Positions 42,126-54,163 of a stretch of DNA of 64,000 nucleotides are shown in pieces (position 1 is the first letter of the stretch; every line of letters starts with the position of its first letter). The translations under genes and the position numbers were made by a program. The notes below the pieces were generated by a model that made no database searches, was not told the DNA's origin, and worked only from the letters and a program-made list of their open reading frames with translations. Source of the stretch: Nymphaea colorata (taxonomy: Eukaryota; Streptophyta; Magnoliopsida; Nymphaeales; Nymphaeaceae); NCBI RefSeq assembly GCF_008831285.2, contig NC_045138.2:8647205-8711204 (forward strand), read 5' to 3'.

Positions 42126-43441
42126 TTAAAACTTTCTTAGGGGTGGAGCTGATTTCACAAAGTTAGGCTTGGGTTTGGATGCAATCCCCGGTTTGTAAGC
42201 CTTCTTTCTTGCCTCTCTTCTTCTAAGTTGCTCCTCAATGGTCTTGGCTAATGCAAAACATCTCCTTAATTCGGTAGGAGGATCCCTAAGCATCTCAATT
42301 TGAATGTCCTCATCAAGACCCCCTATGAAGTGGGCGATCTTGGAATCTTCTGATCGATTTTTAACCATGCTACATAGTCTCTCAAACTTGCTTTGATAGT
42401 CTTGGACGGTAAAAGTTTGCTTGATATTTCTCAATTCAATCTCGTGGTTAACATACGTGGTCTCTCCAAACCGTAGTAAAAGTTCATCCTTGAAGAGGTC
42501 CCAAGTGGCGTTTGGATAGTCCTCTTCCCAAAAGCAATACCATTGCATGGCCTCCTCTTCTAGATACATCTTTGCCAAACGAATCTTGTGTTGCTCTACA
42601 ATTTCTTGGCAAATGAAGTATTGTTCGGCTTTGTAGATTCATTCTTTTGGCATTTTTTCATTGAATTTAGGGAAGTCCATTTTTGGCATAGGGAGCCTTG
42701 GCTCCTCATTTTGTCGACCTCTCCTGCCATGGTTGAAACCAGCATGGTGTTGGCCTCTACCTTGGCCATTCATCATCTCGATTTCCCTATCCAATTCCTC
42801 TTCGAACTCGCCAAAAGTCATGGATTGCATGGAACGATTCTCGTGATGTCTCCTTGGCCCTTCATGGTGTGGACCCAAATTTTGGTAGGGCTCGTCGTGG
42901 TGCTGCCTTTCTTGGTTTTGCCTTTGCTTCTGAAAAGCTCTCCTTATCTCCTCAGGTGTAGGTCTCTCACCCCCTCGTCTGGCCCTCTCTCCCACATGTA
43001 TTGGTGCCCGAGTTGGTTTGTACCATTAGTGAGTTGATGATGGGTAATTTGGCGTTGGATAGGAGGTGGGGCTGGTTCGTTTTGGGGAACATGTGTGTGG
43101 GCTCTAGGTGGTTGTTCTACCCCTTGTCCCCTTAGGCTTGCTCTCCTAGCATCCACCAAAAATGCCTCACTCACCGCTCCTATGGGGTCATTCCTATAAT
43201 AGTAGGAAGAGGTTTGGGAACGAAGTGGGTTTCTCCTTTGCTCTAGGTTGTTCAACCGGCTGTCCATATTGACAATGGTTTGGGTTACCCCGGCTAATTG
43301 GTTAAGGATAAGGTCTAATTTGGAGTTGGTGCCTGAGGGCTCCCCCCTTTCTATTATACGAGTCTCCTCCACCACGACTTGTTCACCCTCTACCGCCACA
43401 GTTTCGGGTTCGATGGTCTTAGCCTTACGTGGGGCCATCAC
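42126..43441 (-). pseudogene. gypsy gag, frameshifted with nonsense codons
   Basis: The ATG at 43441 begins MMAPRKAKTIEPE. The first part reads to 42944. A frame change near 42990 then leads into the frame that carries the rest of gag and pol. A TGA at 42639-42641 stands where the family has Trp (EKMPKE-stop-IYKAEQYF). The Retrotrans_gag core follows (LEEEAMQWYCFWEE, FGETTYVNHEIELRNIKQ, VQDYQSKFERL, FIGGLDEDIQIEML). A TAA at 42126 lies before the zinc knuckle. The Gag protein would form the particle; this copy is dead. Confidence 0.9.
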
Positions 43442-43696
43442 AACTCAACTTCAAGCAAAAACGTCTCAAACAAAGCTGCAATATGCCGAACTGAAAACTA
43501 AACGAAAACTGAAATAAATACTGCTGTAGCTGCCCGAAAACCACTAGCACAAACTGCCCAAATCTGCTAGAAAACCATGACCGAATAGTGTCTCAAATCT
43601 GCCCTGTAACTTGCGCTGGCCGAATCTAGCAAGATGAACTCCGGGTGTCTCCAAGGGCTTCCAAGCAACCAAATCAGCAACTAAGTGTCCTCCAAC

Positions 43697-43930
43697 CAGG
43701 CCTGGGCAACGGGCCGGGCCGGGCCGGCCCGGCCCGTTTATTTGATGTCGTTAATGACCCGCTAGTGGATCGGGTCGGCCCGCTACCCGACCCGATTATT
43801 ACCGGGCCGGGCCGGGTACCGGGCCAGGTCATCCATGTCTGAAGCCCGGCCCGACCCGTTTTGTTAACTGCCGGGTCGGGCCGGGCCGGGTCGGGCCGGG
43901 CCGGGTCGGGCCGGGCCGGGTCGGGTCTGT
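43697..43930. repeat. left TIR and GC-rich arm of hAT
   Basis: The first 22 bp form the terminal inverted repeat; the rest is dense in gggccgggcc and gggtcgggcc repeats. The partner arm is at about 48905-49058. Confidence 0.9.
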
Positions 43931-45064
43931 TTGGTTTTTAAAAGTAAGCGTTATTTACTTAAATGCCAAAATTGTCAAGTTGCATGGACATATGCTTCCT
44001 AACAATGGATTAAGTCAATCCTAATTTGTATTGTATCCATTTTGTTTAGTATCTGTAATTAAACAAAAGCATCATAACACCAATTTGCCTCTTGACAACT
44101 CTGATCGGGTTGGGCATCAATCAACACAGGAAAGAAGAAAGACAAGCAAGGCATTTGACATAGAAACCCTGACGTTCAAACAAAGTGACATTCTCATTCA
44201 TTAACCAAGTGTCTCCACTATGAGTCACTAACCAATTGTCTCCATCGGAGCATATCCCCAATGTGAGTCACGCATTACAGTCCTTTCAAACAGTCTCCTC
44301 ATTTCTAAAATCAACTTGAAGAAACTGCAAGAAATAACAAAGTGGCAAAATCATTCAATGGATGACAGAGTCATATCACCACAGCACATCAAAGAGAGAT
44401 CATGGTTATGTTTTGCATCTAAGTGGAAGGAAGAACCTGCACACCATTGAGCTGTTTTCTTTTGTATAATGTTGTCATTACCACTATATGGATGAGAAGC
44501 ATTAACCTCAAGCATTGCATTGTCAAGCATTTTCTCATACATCAAAGTTAAACATAAAGAACGACAGAAACTGAATCTACAATTAGAACTCAAAAAAGAA
44601 TGATAGCTTCAATAGGGAGTTCATGGTTGTAGTTCCTTACAACAGCAACTACAAAATCATTTGACAAAGGTTTTGTTGGAACAAGAACCGGCTTCCAAAA
44701 AATGTCAAAGCAACATCCAAATAGCAAAGCCTAAACTAATGCCACATGAAAATCAAAGTAAACATCTTCAAAGTCCATCAACAACCTGCATATGAAAATC
44801 AAAGTAAATGTCTTCAAAGTCCATCAGCAACCTTGAAATGTCCATCTACAATATAACACGAAAAAGAAATGTTAATAAAAACTAACAGGTGCTTGCCTGC
44901 ATGGAATAATAAGAATGCATTAAAAATTACCGTGATAATCATGCATTTGATTAACTTTCCTCGTTTGAATGGTGCTCTGCATCATGAGAACTATAACACA
45001 TGTTAATTTAAGCACACTAGTATGTTAACCACTAAAATAAATTACAAAATGGATTATGAACATC
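43931..45064. other. non-coding 3' region of hAT
   Basis: AT-rich, with a near-duplicate of tgaaaatcaaagtaaa..cttcaaagtccatca words at about 44740-44825. No gene seen. Confidence 0.5.
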
Positions 45065-47035
45065 TTACCTTTCACCCAAGTTGTGTGCATCACGAATCCA
45101 ACTCTGTGTGCATATCAATGATTCAACATTTTCAGGCGTAGTTGAGCATCGATAATCATTAATAATTCTTCCTGCTATACTGAATGCAGATTCTGAAGCA
45201 ACTATAGATACAGGAATGACTAATATATCTCGAGCCATCCTTGCTATAATTTTATATTTACTTTCATTTGTCTTCCACCAAGATAATATGTTGAAGTCCG
45301 CATTATGTGCAATTTCTTCCATTGGATCCATCAAATATTTGTCCAGATCTGTGTGAGCCACTACAGGAGAAACAGAGCTGAAGTATGCTTTGAACCCACA
45401 TCTAGCCACACTTCTATACTCTTCTGTTGCAATCTTGGTACTAGTGTATGCATTGTCCATTTGCATATTACTTTTGTCATTATCATCATATATGTTTTTG
45501 TATTCAACATACAAATCATGAAGGATCTTCTCTACAACTTCATATTTTACCATTGCATCTGGTTTATCCAAATCATCAAGCAAATACTTCAGGTATGACA
45601 ACTTGAACCTAAGATCCAAAACAACTGCAATTGCAAAGAGAATATTGTGGCTCTTGAAGTATTTGTCAAATTTTTCTTGCATTTTGCAAGTCAATGCCCT
45701 CATATGCTCATTTGATGTTCCACGATGCCTATGCAAATGATGGTAAATTGATAAAACTTCTTCAAAAACAAGATTAGATGTTACCTGCTTAGAGGTAGAG
45801 AATAGATTTGTTGCATCATAAAATACCTTTAAGAACTGACATAAGTCAGATGCATGAGACCACTCATCCTCAGAAGGCAAACATGCATAACTAGGATCAC
45901 ACGATGCCAAATGTTGAAAGACATTTCTGAATAACAATGCATCTCTCAACATTATAAATGTAGAATTCCATCGAGTAGGAACATCATAGTTTAAACTTTT
46001 TTTCTCATCCAAACCCATTGCCTTTACACATTGCTTGAAAGCATGTAGTCGTTTTGGTGATCCCTTTACATATTTAACACTGTCATGAATTTTAGAAATT
46101 GTATCAACCATATCATTCATACCATCTTGAACCATAAGGTTTATAATATGTGCACCACAACGAATATGAAAGTATTCCCCTCTCAATGGAAATGACATAT
46201 TATTTTTTCTTTCTAAGGTCCTTCTTAGTAAACTGATCCCACTATCATTTGCTGAACAGTTATCAGCAGTAATAGAAAACAACTTAGCTTGTATGTCCCA
46301 CTTAGTAGTAATGCACTCTGATAAAATGTCACTTATACAAATTGCATTATGTGGTGGAGGCACATGTATAAAACTAAGTATATGAGAGTGCAATTGCCAA
46401 TCTGTATCAATATATTGGGCTGTCAAACATAAATATCCTAACGTCTGTTGTGATGACCACATGTCAAACGTCAATGAAACCCGCTGCACATGGTTACTTA
46501 AGACTCCTTGATATCGCATTTTTTCAGTCTTGAACATTGACTGAACCTCTTTTGTAAGTGTTTTTCTAGAAAATGGAATAAATCTTGGATTGCAAGCCTT
46601 TAGAAGATCATTGTGATATTCATATTCAGCAAAACTAAAAGGAAGTCCATGCATGATTGTACACTTAGCCATACATTTTCTTATGGCCTCCATATCAAAT
46701 TTGTGTAGACATAAAGAAGCTGCACCAGAATCATTAATTCCAACTGACAAAGTTCTTTGTTTTCCATGAGCAATTTGTCTTTTGGCACATGTATCTCTAT
46801 GTCGTTTCAAGTGGCTCGTACCATTAGAACTATGTCCACCTAATCATTCTCCACAATGGTTGCATTTTGCAAACTTGTTTCCCTTATACTGTACTAATGT
46901 GAAGTCATTCCATACAACTGAAGTTCTTTTTCTCTTGGATTCAACTTCCTTTTCAGTAGATGAAAAAGATTCATTTTCCTCTATATTTGTCAATGTCGTC
47001 GGACAGTATTCATCATTCCCAACGCTAGAAGACAT
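45065..47035 (-). pseudogene. hAT transposase (BED zinc finger), one in-frame TGA
   Basis: One frame of 657 codons from ATG 47035 to TAA-side end 45065, broken only by TGA at 46844-46846. N-terminal BED finger near residues 42-82: SVVWNDFT, CNHCGE, stop, then GTSHLKRHRDTC. RICESLEEPER-like body: LTFDMWSSQQTLGYL, LFSITADNCSANDSGI, RCGAHIINLMVQDG, DVPTRWNSTF. C-terminal dimerisation region: DILSWW-type (FNILSWWKTNESKYK), ARDILVIPVSIVASESAFS, IICTQ-type SLICTQSWI. It would cut and paste the element by binding the TIRs as a dimer. The stop lies between the Cys pair and the His pair of the BED finger. Start at an internal ATG (46810) would lose the finger. Confidence 0.92.
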
Positions 47036-48904
47036 AATTTACCAGTTGAATAGAATTCAAACAACCTAAACACATGAAACGATTCAACTCTTGAGCTAAA
47101 GAAAAGACATAAAACAAGATGAATATCCATCAGAGATTAAGGAATACCCACAACAGTTAAGATCACATGTGGCGAATGTACTAGGAGGGAGGACGTTGGT
47201 GTGTAAGTTATTGCAACTTATGTTTTGATAAATCCACCTACATAAGCCACAAAATTTGAAGTTTACTTTCTTTCCACCTTTTGAGTGGGTAAAATGGTAT
47301 TATGCATATCACCTATTGTGAAGTAAATTATTTAAAACAATAAGCAATAGCACTACATTGAAAAGCCATGACACAAAATGCGGACCTCGTTTGTTGCTAA
47401 ACGAGCCTTTTCTTTGGAGATTTCTTCAAATTTTCCTTGCAACTCAAGTACTGCAAAACAAAACATAAAAAAAAAAGAATAAGGCCTTTGTCTATTCACC
47501 AAGAGATTCACCGAGAAAAGATTAGCAATATCACCGAAAAGGGAACAATGACACTAACAATGAGAGCAAATGATAAAAAGTCTAGCAACATGAAGCAAAT
47601 AACATAGGAAGTAAATGCCTACTAGAAAGAAAATTTGTTCAAACAAATTCCAGGGCCAAGAATGCTTCACGATCTGTACAGGGCATCTATGATTCTTTCT
47701 TTCTTTGGTAAGGAGGGTGTAGCTTGGCGAAGTTTTCTCTTACATTGCATATGACCACGATAACAATATGCCAAGAGACTATAGCATTTCATTTTCATTT
47801 ATAAAACTTAAGTTGTGGAAGTTAGGCTTTGCATAAAAAAGGAAAGGAAAAACGTCCTTATCATTGGTATTAACTCATACCATATGTAACAGCTGATTTT
47901 CCAAGCCCTTAAGTTTTGCTGAGGCTTTTAGCTCACGTCAATGAAGTAATTATAAGTTTATAACCATATATTGACAAGCAAGAAAGGAGGTCAGCCATAT
48001 TCACATAAATACTAACGGCCGGCCAGCAGCTGCCAGTAAAAGTATGAATCCTTACTGAAGTTCTAACACTTACAGCAAGACCTGTGGTGATGATAAGCAG
48101 GTTCAGCAAGATGACATTCATGATAAAGAAGCAATTTCCACAAAATGGCAATAAGAAAGCTGCTTGTTCCTTTTAGTTACTGTACTTTAAGTTTAAATTA
48201 ACATGACAGACGAACTGATTTTTCAGATACTGCAAGTGGGTGTAAATGCACATGGCATGCTATTGCTACCTAAACACCGGGTATCAGAAGAAAAGCAAAC
48301 GGCAGATAATGTTATGCTGAAAAACCCAAAAAAATGTAAAAGCAACATTATAAATGCATCAAAGGAGCGAGCAAGCATGATAACAAGAAGAAGCACCAGC
48401 ATAGAAGAACGAAATGTATTACCTTACAAAGTCTTCCTTCTTTTCAACAAGGCGAAGGAGGTGCTTTTCTTTATTGGAAATCTGTTTATCGCTTCCTCCC
48501 TTAAGAGCAAGAGCAGTGTTTGAATATGACTAGAAACGAGAAAAAACAAAGGAAAGAAAGAATCGCAATCGCAAGTAAGTATTTGGGGGAGGGTGAAGCA
48601 CCGACTAATGTAAAAGAAGATTCGAAGAGGAGAGAAGAGAAAGGGGGAAGAAAGCTAGGCACGTTATGATGAAAGCAAGCGTGAATAGGCACAGTGAGCA
48701 GCTTACTGTTCAGTGTTCACGTTATGATGAAAGCAAGCAATGACGGTGACGGACCAGCACTGCGACGGCGACGAACGGTGGTCGGTGGATAGGCACGGTG
48801 ACTGTGAGCAGCGCAGGCAAAAGGGAAGAGAATTAGCAAATAGCAAATTGCAATTAGGGCGAGAGTTAGACTCGACCTAAGCACAACCGGGTCCCAACGG
48901 GCCA
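47036..48904. other. non-coding 5' region of hAT
   Basis: AT-rich DNA upstream of the transposase with no clear gene. A repeat of cacgttatgatgaaagcaagc occurs at about 48660 and 48719. Confidence 0.5.
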
Positions 48905-49058
48905 CATCTTAAAACAGGGACCCGGCCCGTTTTTAAGTCGGGCCGGGCCGGGCGCAACGGATGAAGGCCCGACTTTTGCAAATCGTGGCCCGAACCCGGG
49001 CCCGTGCCGGGCCGGGTACCGGGTACCCACCGGTGACCCGGCCCGTTGCCCAGGCCTA
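48905..49058. repeat. right TIR and GC-rich arm of hAT
   Basis: Inverted partner of the left arm: cccggcccgttgcccaggcc at the end, with gggccgggccggg words inside. Confidence 0.9.
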
Positions 49059-49065
49059 CCTCCAA

Positions 49066-49080
49066 CCTCTCTAATACCAA
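49066..49080 (-). other. gypsy primer-binding site
   Basis: The minus strand reads TTGGTATTAGAGAGG two bases after the LTR end, resembling the tRNA-iMet primer site TGGTATCAGAGC with a C-to-T change. The hAT target duplication starts at its far edge. Confidence 0.75.
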
Positions 49081-49081
49081 T

Positions 49082-52000
49082 TGGTAGGGTCTGCCCGAAT
49101 GCGGATAAGAAAGTCACCAAGGTGCCTCGAGACCCTCTCCAAGATCTAGGAGGATGTCGTCGATTTAGGGTTTAAAATTTCAATACAATGAATGGTTCCC
49201 ACCGGACAGTCACCCCGGCCTAATAATAGGTCAAGATAGTATAAGAAGGGCTTCCCCAATCCCGGCTTCAGCCTACTACAATGGTCTAGAATAGGTGTGA
49301 GGCTTAATACAAAGCGTAGCGATACATCAAGCACTCATTTCACTCAACATCCACCAAAACATGCAAAACATTCTGTCATTCAATCCCTAGTCGGAACAAA
49401 CCACTTATCCCTAGGTGGTCCACAACCCGGAAATCGTGTCCATGGCAAGGTGCCTTGGAGGGATTCCAGCCGGTTGTCAATGCCGTAGGCGGTTTGGAAA
49501 GCAAATACACCCTTTCCCCGGATCTATAGGATGATCCGATGTTACCTCCCAAGGCCTCGCTTGGGGACTCCTCTTGCTCACCGAAGGTAAAGGCCAACAA
49601 CGCAAGGTTGCCCTTCGGTATTCAGCTCCCCTTCAACTCCGGGCAGCAATAGTCCTTAGATAGAATCACAATAACGAGAAGGAAATCAAGTTCTATCTAG
49701 GAAGAAACGATAGAGAGAGAGGGAGTACTGTCACTGGATTTCCAATTAACCCCAAGAGTGAACGGAATGTCGATTGGGGGATGGTTGATTTCGCTCGACG
49801 GATGCGGTTCCTTCTCTCTCTTGGGTTCTAATCTCCCATGGGAAGAGGTTGAGCCACACGTTTCTTTGCTGGAATGAGGATTTGATAAACAAAACCAGCA
49901 AGTATCAAGTATAGAAGTGAAAGAGAAATCAACTTCTAGAAGAGGAAAGCCTTCACCCGTAAGACCAATTTCACCCCGGTCTTTTGTAATTAGAGGGGAA
50001 GCAAACGCCAGTGCACTGGCAGACGTTGAGGCAATCCTCAAGTTACACTCCTACTCCTTCGTTTCCGACCCCTACTATCTCCCACGAACTCATGGGCAAG
50101 ACTCCCAAATGAACCACACGAACACAAGTAATCACGATCCAAATGATAAAAGAAATGAAAGAGGGTTCGTGGATGCACTTCACCGGATAATCGACTAACC
50201 CCTAGGAAGTGTCGTAGATAGGGGGAAACAAGTGTTGGAAGCGCCAACACAGGCGTGACTTCCTTCTTCTCCGGTGAAGTGGAGAGCTCCGGCGATGAAT
50301 GCTGGTCAGACTCCGGCGCGGTGTCTCCCTCCTTGCTCTCCACGGCTCCTCGAGTTCTCAAAGAGTGGTCGTCCTTTCCCTCACACGAGCTAGGGCTAAG
50401 AGGCCTCCCCCCAAGATTGACGTGAGGATCCCTCCTAGGATCGTGGAAGAATCTCCTCCAATCGTGCGTTGAGAATCTCCAAGGATGGCGTCAAGATCTT
50501 GTCTTATTTCGATAATGACCAAGTGCAATGCACCTATCGGCTGGCCGATCTCCTTCCTTGATTGTTGGAGATCAAATCGGGAAGGAGGATCTTATGGGGA
50601 TGACGTGAGCTACCTCTTGCCACGTGTCCTCATCTTGTGGCGCCACCTAGCACCTGCCTTATTTGAGAAGGGTCCAGATTCAACGTACCTAAGGCGCGGG
50701 AATCTCCTTTCCAAGGTTATAGGGACGGATCTAGAAGGAGATCGCCTTCCCTTTTTCCGTCGCTGATTTTGTGGGCCAGATGGATGGCGCCTTCCTTCCC
50801 GAGCTGCCACCTATCCTCCTCGTCAATCAGCTGCGGATCTCTTGCCAAAAGCGTCGCAAGAGGATAAGGAAAGGCTGGACGGCGCCCAAATGTTGCCTTT
50901 TTTATGTACTTATGCGCTTGGGTTGAGCTCGCCTCTCATGACCAAATTGCCCACGCTAAATGTGAATTAATTCAAGTAAAATCAAGATATAGCAAGGGCA
51001 GACTTGGAACTAATTACCCAATGGTCGGATCTGGATGGCAGCTTCCGGATCTGCCCGAAAAATTATCCAGAATTCAGACCTACTCTATGAAAACCGGCAA
51101 GCAGTCCTTCAACGTCTAGAACTTGCAGTCAATGATTCACCGGCCAAATGAAATCCAAATACCTTGATTTTTAGATATGTTGTAGGACTTTTAATTATGA
51201 ATCCAACGGTATATGGCTCGCTTGAAAACTCCACTGGAATCACCGGAAACAGCATCTGCAAGTGGCGGTTCTGCGGCGGACTGCGCCTGAGCGGCGGCGG
51301 CGGAAACAGTGAACTTCAGCGGCAGATTTGACCAGTGCGCCCTGGTCCGATCAGGCTGAAATTTTAGTATGTTGTACCTGAGGATGAGAACTTTTCAACA
51401 AGCTATAGATCGCCTTAAAAATCCGAGAGTCGCCTCTTCCGCGCTTCTCCTTCTTTCCCTCCATGACGGCGCTCTTTCCTTCCACAGACTTTCTCCTTCA
51501 TCGCCCTAGCCTTCTCCTTTTGGTACAGAATTCGTATAGAGACTAGGGACGCCTCACCTATCTAAGATTCAACAGAATATTACCAGGATTTAGGCTGCTG
51601 GAAGAACTCGAGCCGGATGCTCCCGATCGTCCTCAAGTCATCTCCAAGGTAGGTCTTCTTCTCCACGCGATGCCGCTGGTCCAGACCTAGTTAGACGAGA
51701 AGTTTATCCCCCGAATGCAAGGCTTGGGCCTGCGTTGATGTTGTGGTTAAGGGAGAACCGAGATTTCATCCACCAAGTACTAGGAAGATCGGAATACTTA
51801 GCTCACGATGAGAAACTCGCCGGATGTCGATGTTGAAGAAGACGAGCCAGAACCGCGGGCGGCGCCTCCTTCAACTTCCTCTAGTGCAGTCACCTCTCAA
51901 CTCCTTCGTGATCAAGGAGAAGGCACAACTGCCTATCGAAGTTCTCTTGGTTCGGAACGATGCAAATTCAAGTTGTCAATGGCTACCGGCAGCCATTAAC

Positions 52001-52792
52001 GGAGCTTGAATCTCGACTAATCTCACGGCTTGGTGAGCATTGCAATGTAGTGCTTCCATAGAAGCCACGACCTAAGGTCCAAGGGACTCCTCACACAGAG
52101 AGAGAAAACTTCAATTTAATTAAACGATAATCAATAAGTGTCTCGGTTTTGGGCTTAAATACAAGTGTCCGAACCTGTTCCAAGTTGTGTCTCGAGATAA
52201 GATGAAAAGTAAATCGAGTCTAATAAAGAAAACGGTATATAAGAAAATTAAATCAAGTAAAAAGTCCAGTTCTGAATTGGGCCAAAGGCCCCACCTAGCC
52301 TGGGTCTGCCCGAGCTTCGTCAACTTGATTCTCCAAGTGGGTCCGAGCCCACTGCCCTTGATCCACGCCGGATCACGCATGCTCCTCTTCAAGCCGAGCC
52401 CACCTTCTTTTAGGCCAGACGTGCCTAAGTCATCCTCTTCCAGACTAAGTGGGTCCGGGTCTTCTTCATCTAGGCTAGATACGCCTAGACCTTTCTCACC
52501 TAGACCGAGTGGGTCTAGGTCTCCTAGGTCGAACCCACCTAGGTCTTCTACGCGCAAGGCTCCCTTAGCCTTACTACGTATTTCCACGTGCTCCCGGCTT
52601 GGCTCCACCTCGTTCTTTGCCTTCGTTGAGGACTTAACCTCACAATGAAAATGTCCGCCTTCGTCTATAGAAGCCACCTCCACCTGTTTTCCGCAAAACT
52701 TAAAACAAGAAAAGTTAGCCTCCCCACCAATACGAGCGCCTTCTGTGGAGGTGCCAATGTGGGAAGTACGAGTTCTAGGAAGGCTCGTATCA
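49082..52792 (-). repeat. 5' LTR of gypsy element (3.7 kb)
   Basis: Partner of 35175-38988, with indel differences noted there. The shared end, aggctcgtatca, is followed by gagag. Confidence 0.95.
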
Positions 52793-53404
52793 GAGAGAGA
52801 GAGAGAGGGAGGGAGGGAAAAAATTACATACCACTGATAAGAAAGTTGGGGATGCTGGTGGATCGTTGGCCAGCGGTCTATAGCCGGATGGTGGTGCGGC
52901 CGTGCAGTGGTGAGCCGGTGAGGAGCCTAGAAGGGTGGTCGTCTGGTCGACGGAAGACTCAAAGAGGGAAGACAGGAAGAGAAAGAGCAGACGGGAAGAG
53001 AGAGAGCAGTTGGAAAGATGAAAGACCGAAGGCGAAGGGTGGCCTCAGGTCTGGTCATCTGGTCGTCGACGGAAGAGGGGAGAGAGAGACAAAGAGAGCA
53101 GACAGGAAGAGAAAGAGGCAGAGCCGCAGTAGGAAAGACGGAAGATGAGGAGTGAAGAGTGAAGGCAAAGAGAAGACCTGGGTAAATAGTTTTTACCCTA
53201 AACTGGTGGACCGGTTATATAATTCGACTCGTTATATAACGAGTCGAGTTAAGTTTAAATGAGTTGAGCTCTTGAAACTCGAACTCAACTCGTTTATGAT
53301 TTGAGTTTAGCTATAAGCTCAAACTCGACTCATTTATAAATGAGTCGAGCTAGAGCTGGCTTTTTCGAGCGAGTTCGAGTTGGCTCGACTCGTTGTGCGG
53401 CCCT
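52793..53404 (-). other. right part of the TIR element: leader-like GC/GA-rich DNA
   Basis: GA-rich sequence with a partial duplication of about 110 bp (ctggtcg.cggaag ... gcagac.ggaagagaaag near 52945 and 53055), then GAGTCGAG-rich subterminal DNA from 53205. On the minus strand it looks like a CT-rich 5' leader followed by a donor-like TGGTATGT near 52833. This could be the first exon of the captured gene fragment, by inference. Confidence 0.35.
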
Positions 53405-53413
53405 GGGCAAAGG

Positions 53414-54163
53414 GTTGCCTACCTATGCCGAACTACCACTAGGCCAAAGGGTCACACCCTTTAGCTGATACTTGTTTAGTTCACATGCTGCTTCACTAAA
53501 GGTTGCAACCCTTGGCTTCTTTTATATATATTTGGGTGATTGTTCTATGCACACAGACCTAACACCAATTGTACCCATACATTTTTTTTTAGTGCTCCTG
53601 TGCTGCTGATCTCAGCTTGCCTGGTTTTTTCCTAGTTTGAATTTCCAGTGTGGCCTAAAAGTCTTTGGCACCCCCAAGCCAGTGGTTAACCTCCTAGTAT
53701 GAGTTGCCTTCCTTGGTCAGGCTACACCGGCCGTTCTGGCTGGGCTGCCTGGTTCCTTCCTAGTTTGTATGTTCCAATTTTGTTGTTGTCATGCCACTAG
53801 TCCTTGGCCATACTTGACTGACCAAACCTATCCACGTTTAGTCTTGGCCTTGCCAGACTAGGGCCAGCCCTAGCTAGCTTGGGTCTGTTCCGGCCAATTG
53901 GCCCTTGGTCTACTTAGCACCCTCCTCACCAGTTCATGGCTGGTCCCTCTGGCTAGCCTCTGAGTGAGCCTAAATTCCTTCTCTATATCGCCGCACAACC
54001 CATGCTGGCACTTACATGGTCTAGGGGTTTACAAGCCTCCCACACCCTTGAAGTTTGACTTCCTCATCGAGCAAAGGTAGGCCTAGACTTATTCCTCAAT
54101 CTACCACAATGAGCAGTCACTTTCTCCTTTGTTTTTAGAATTTGGTAATCCCTTGTCAACTCA
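53414..54163. other. no gene recognised
   Basis: No supported coding. It may be the eroded 5' part of the gypsy remnant that follows. Confidence 0.4.

Larger units (their letters stand above)
43697..49058 (-). mobile_element. complete hAT transposon with 8-bp target duplication
   Basis: 5362 bp. Termini are CAGGCCTGGGCAACGGGCC and, reverse-complemented from the right, TAGGCCTGGGCAACGGGCC. The 8-bp duplication cctccaac flanks it at 43689-43696 and 49059-49066, perfectly matched. GC-rich subterminal arms made of GGGCCGGGCC words lie inside each end. It encodes one transposase on the minus strand. It inserted beside the primer site of the gypsy element. The perfect target duplication and nearly open transposase suggest it is younger than its host. 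Confidence 0.96.
35175..52792 (-). mobile_element. chromodomain Ty3/gypsy retrotransposon, interrupted by hAT
   Basis: Bounded by gagag target duplications at 35170-35174 and 52793-52797. LTRs are 35175-38988 and 49082-52792; in minus orientation they start TGATACGAGCC and end CCTACCA. Order on the minus strand: LTR, primer site, (hAT insertion), gag, protease, RT, RNase H, integrase, chromodomain, polypurine tract (AAGGAGGGTGGGG, 39002-38990), LTR. Removing the hAT and its duplication leaves about 12.2 kb. Long LTRs plus a C-terminal chromodomain suggest a Tekay/Del-type chromovirus (inference). Many stops make it defective. Confidence 0.95.
32373..53405. mobile_element. hAT-like TIR element carrying gene fragments, split by a gypsy insertion
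   Basis: The left end reads TAGGGCTGCACATGAGTCGA. The right end, reverse-complemented, reads CAGGGCCGCACAACGAGTCG. Both continue into GAGCTCGAG-rich subterminal DNA. Flanking 8-mers are ggtgaagg (32365-32372) and ggcaaagg (53406-53413), 6 of 8 identical with two transitions. Without the nested gypsy element it would be about 3.4 kb. It has no transposase of its own and holds LRR-gene-like exons. The pairing of two ends 21 kb apart rests on terminus similarity and the imperfect target duplication, so it is an inference. Confidence 0.55.
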
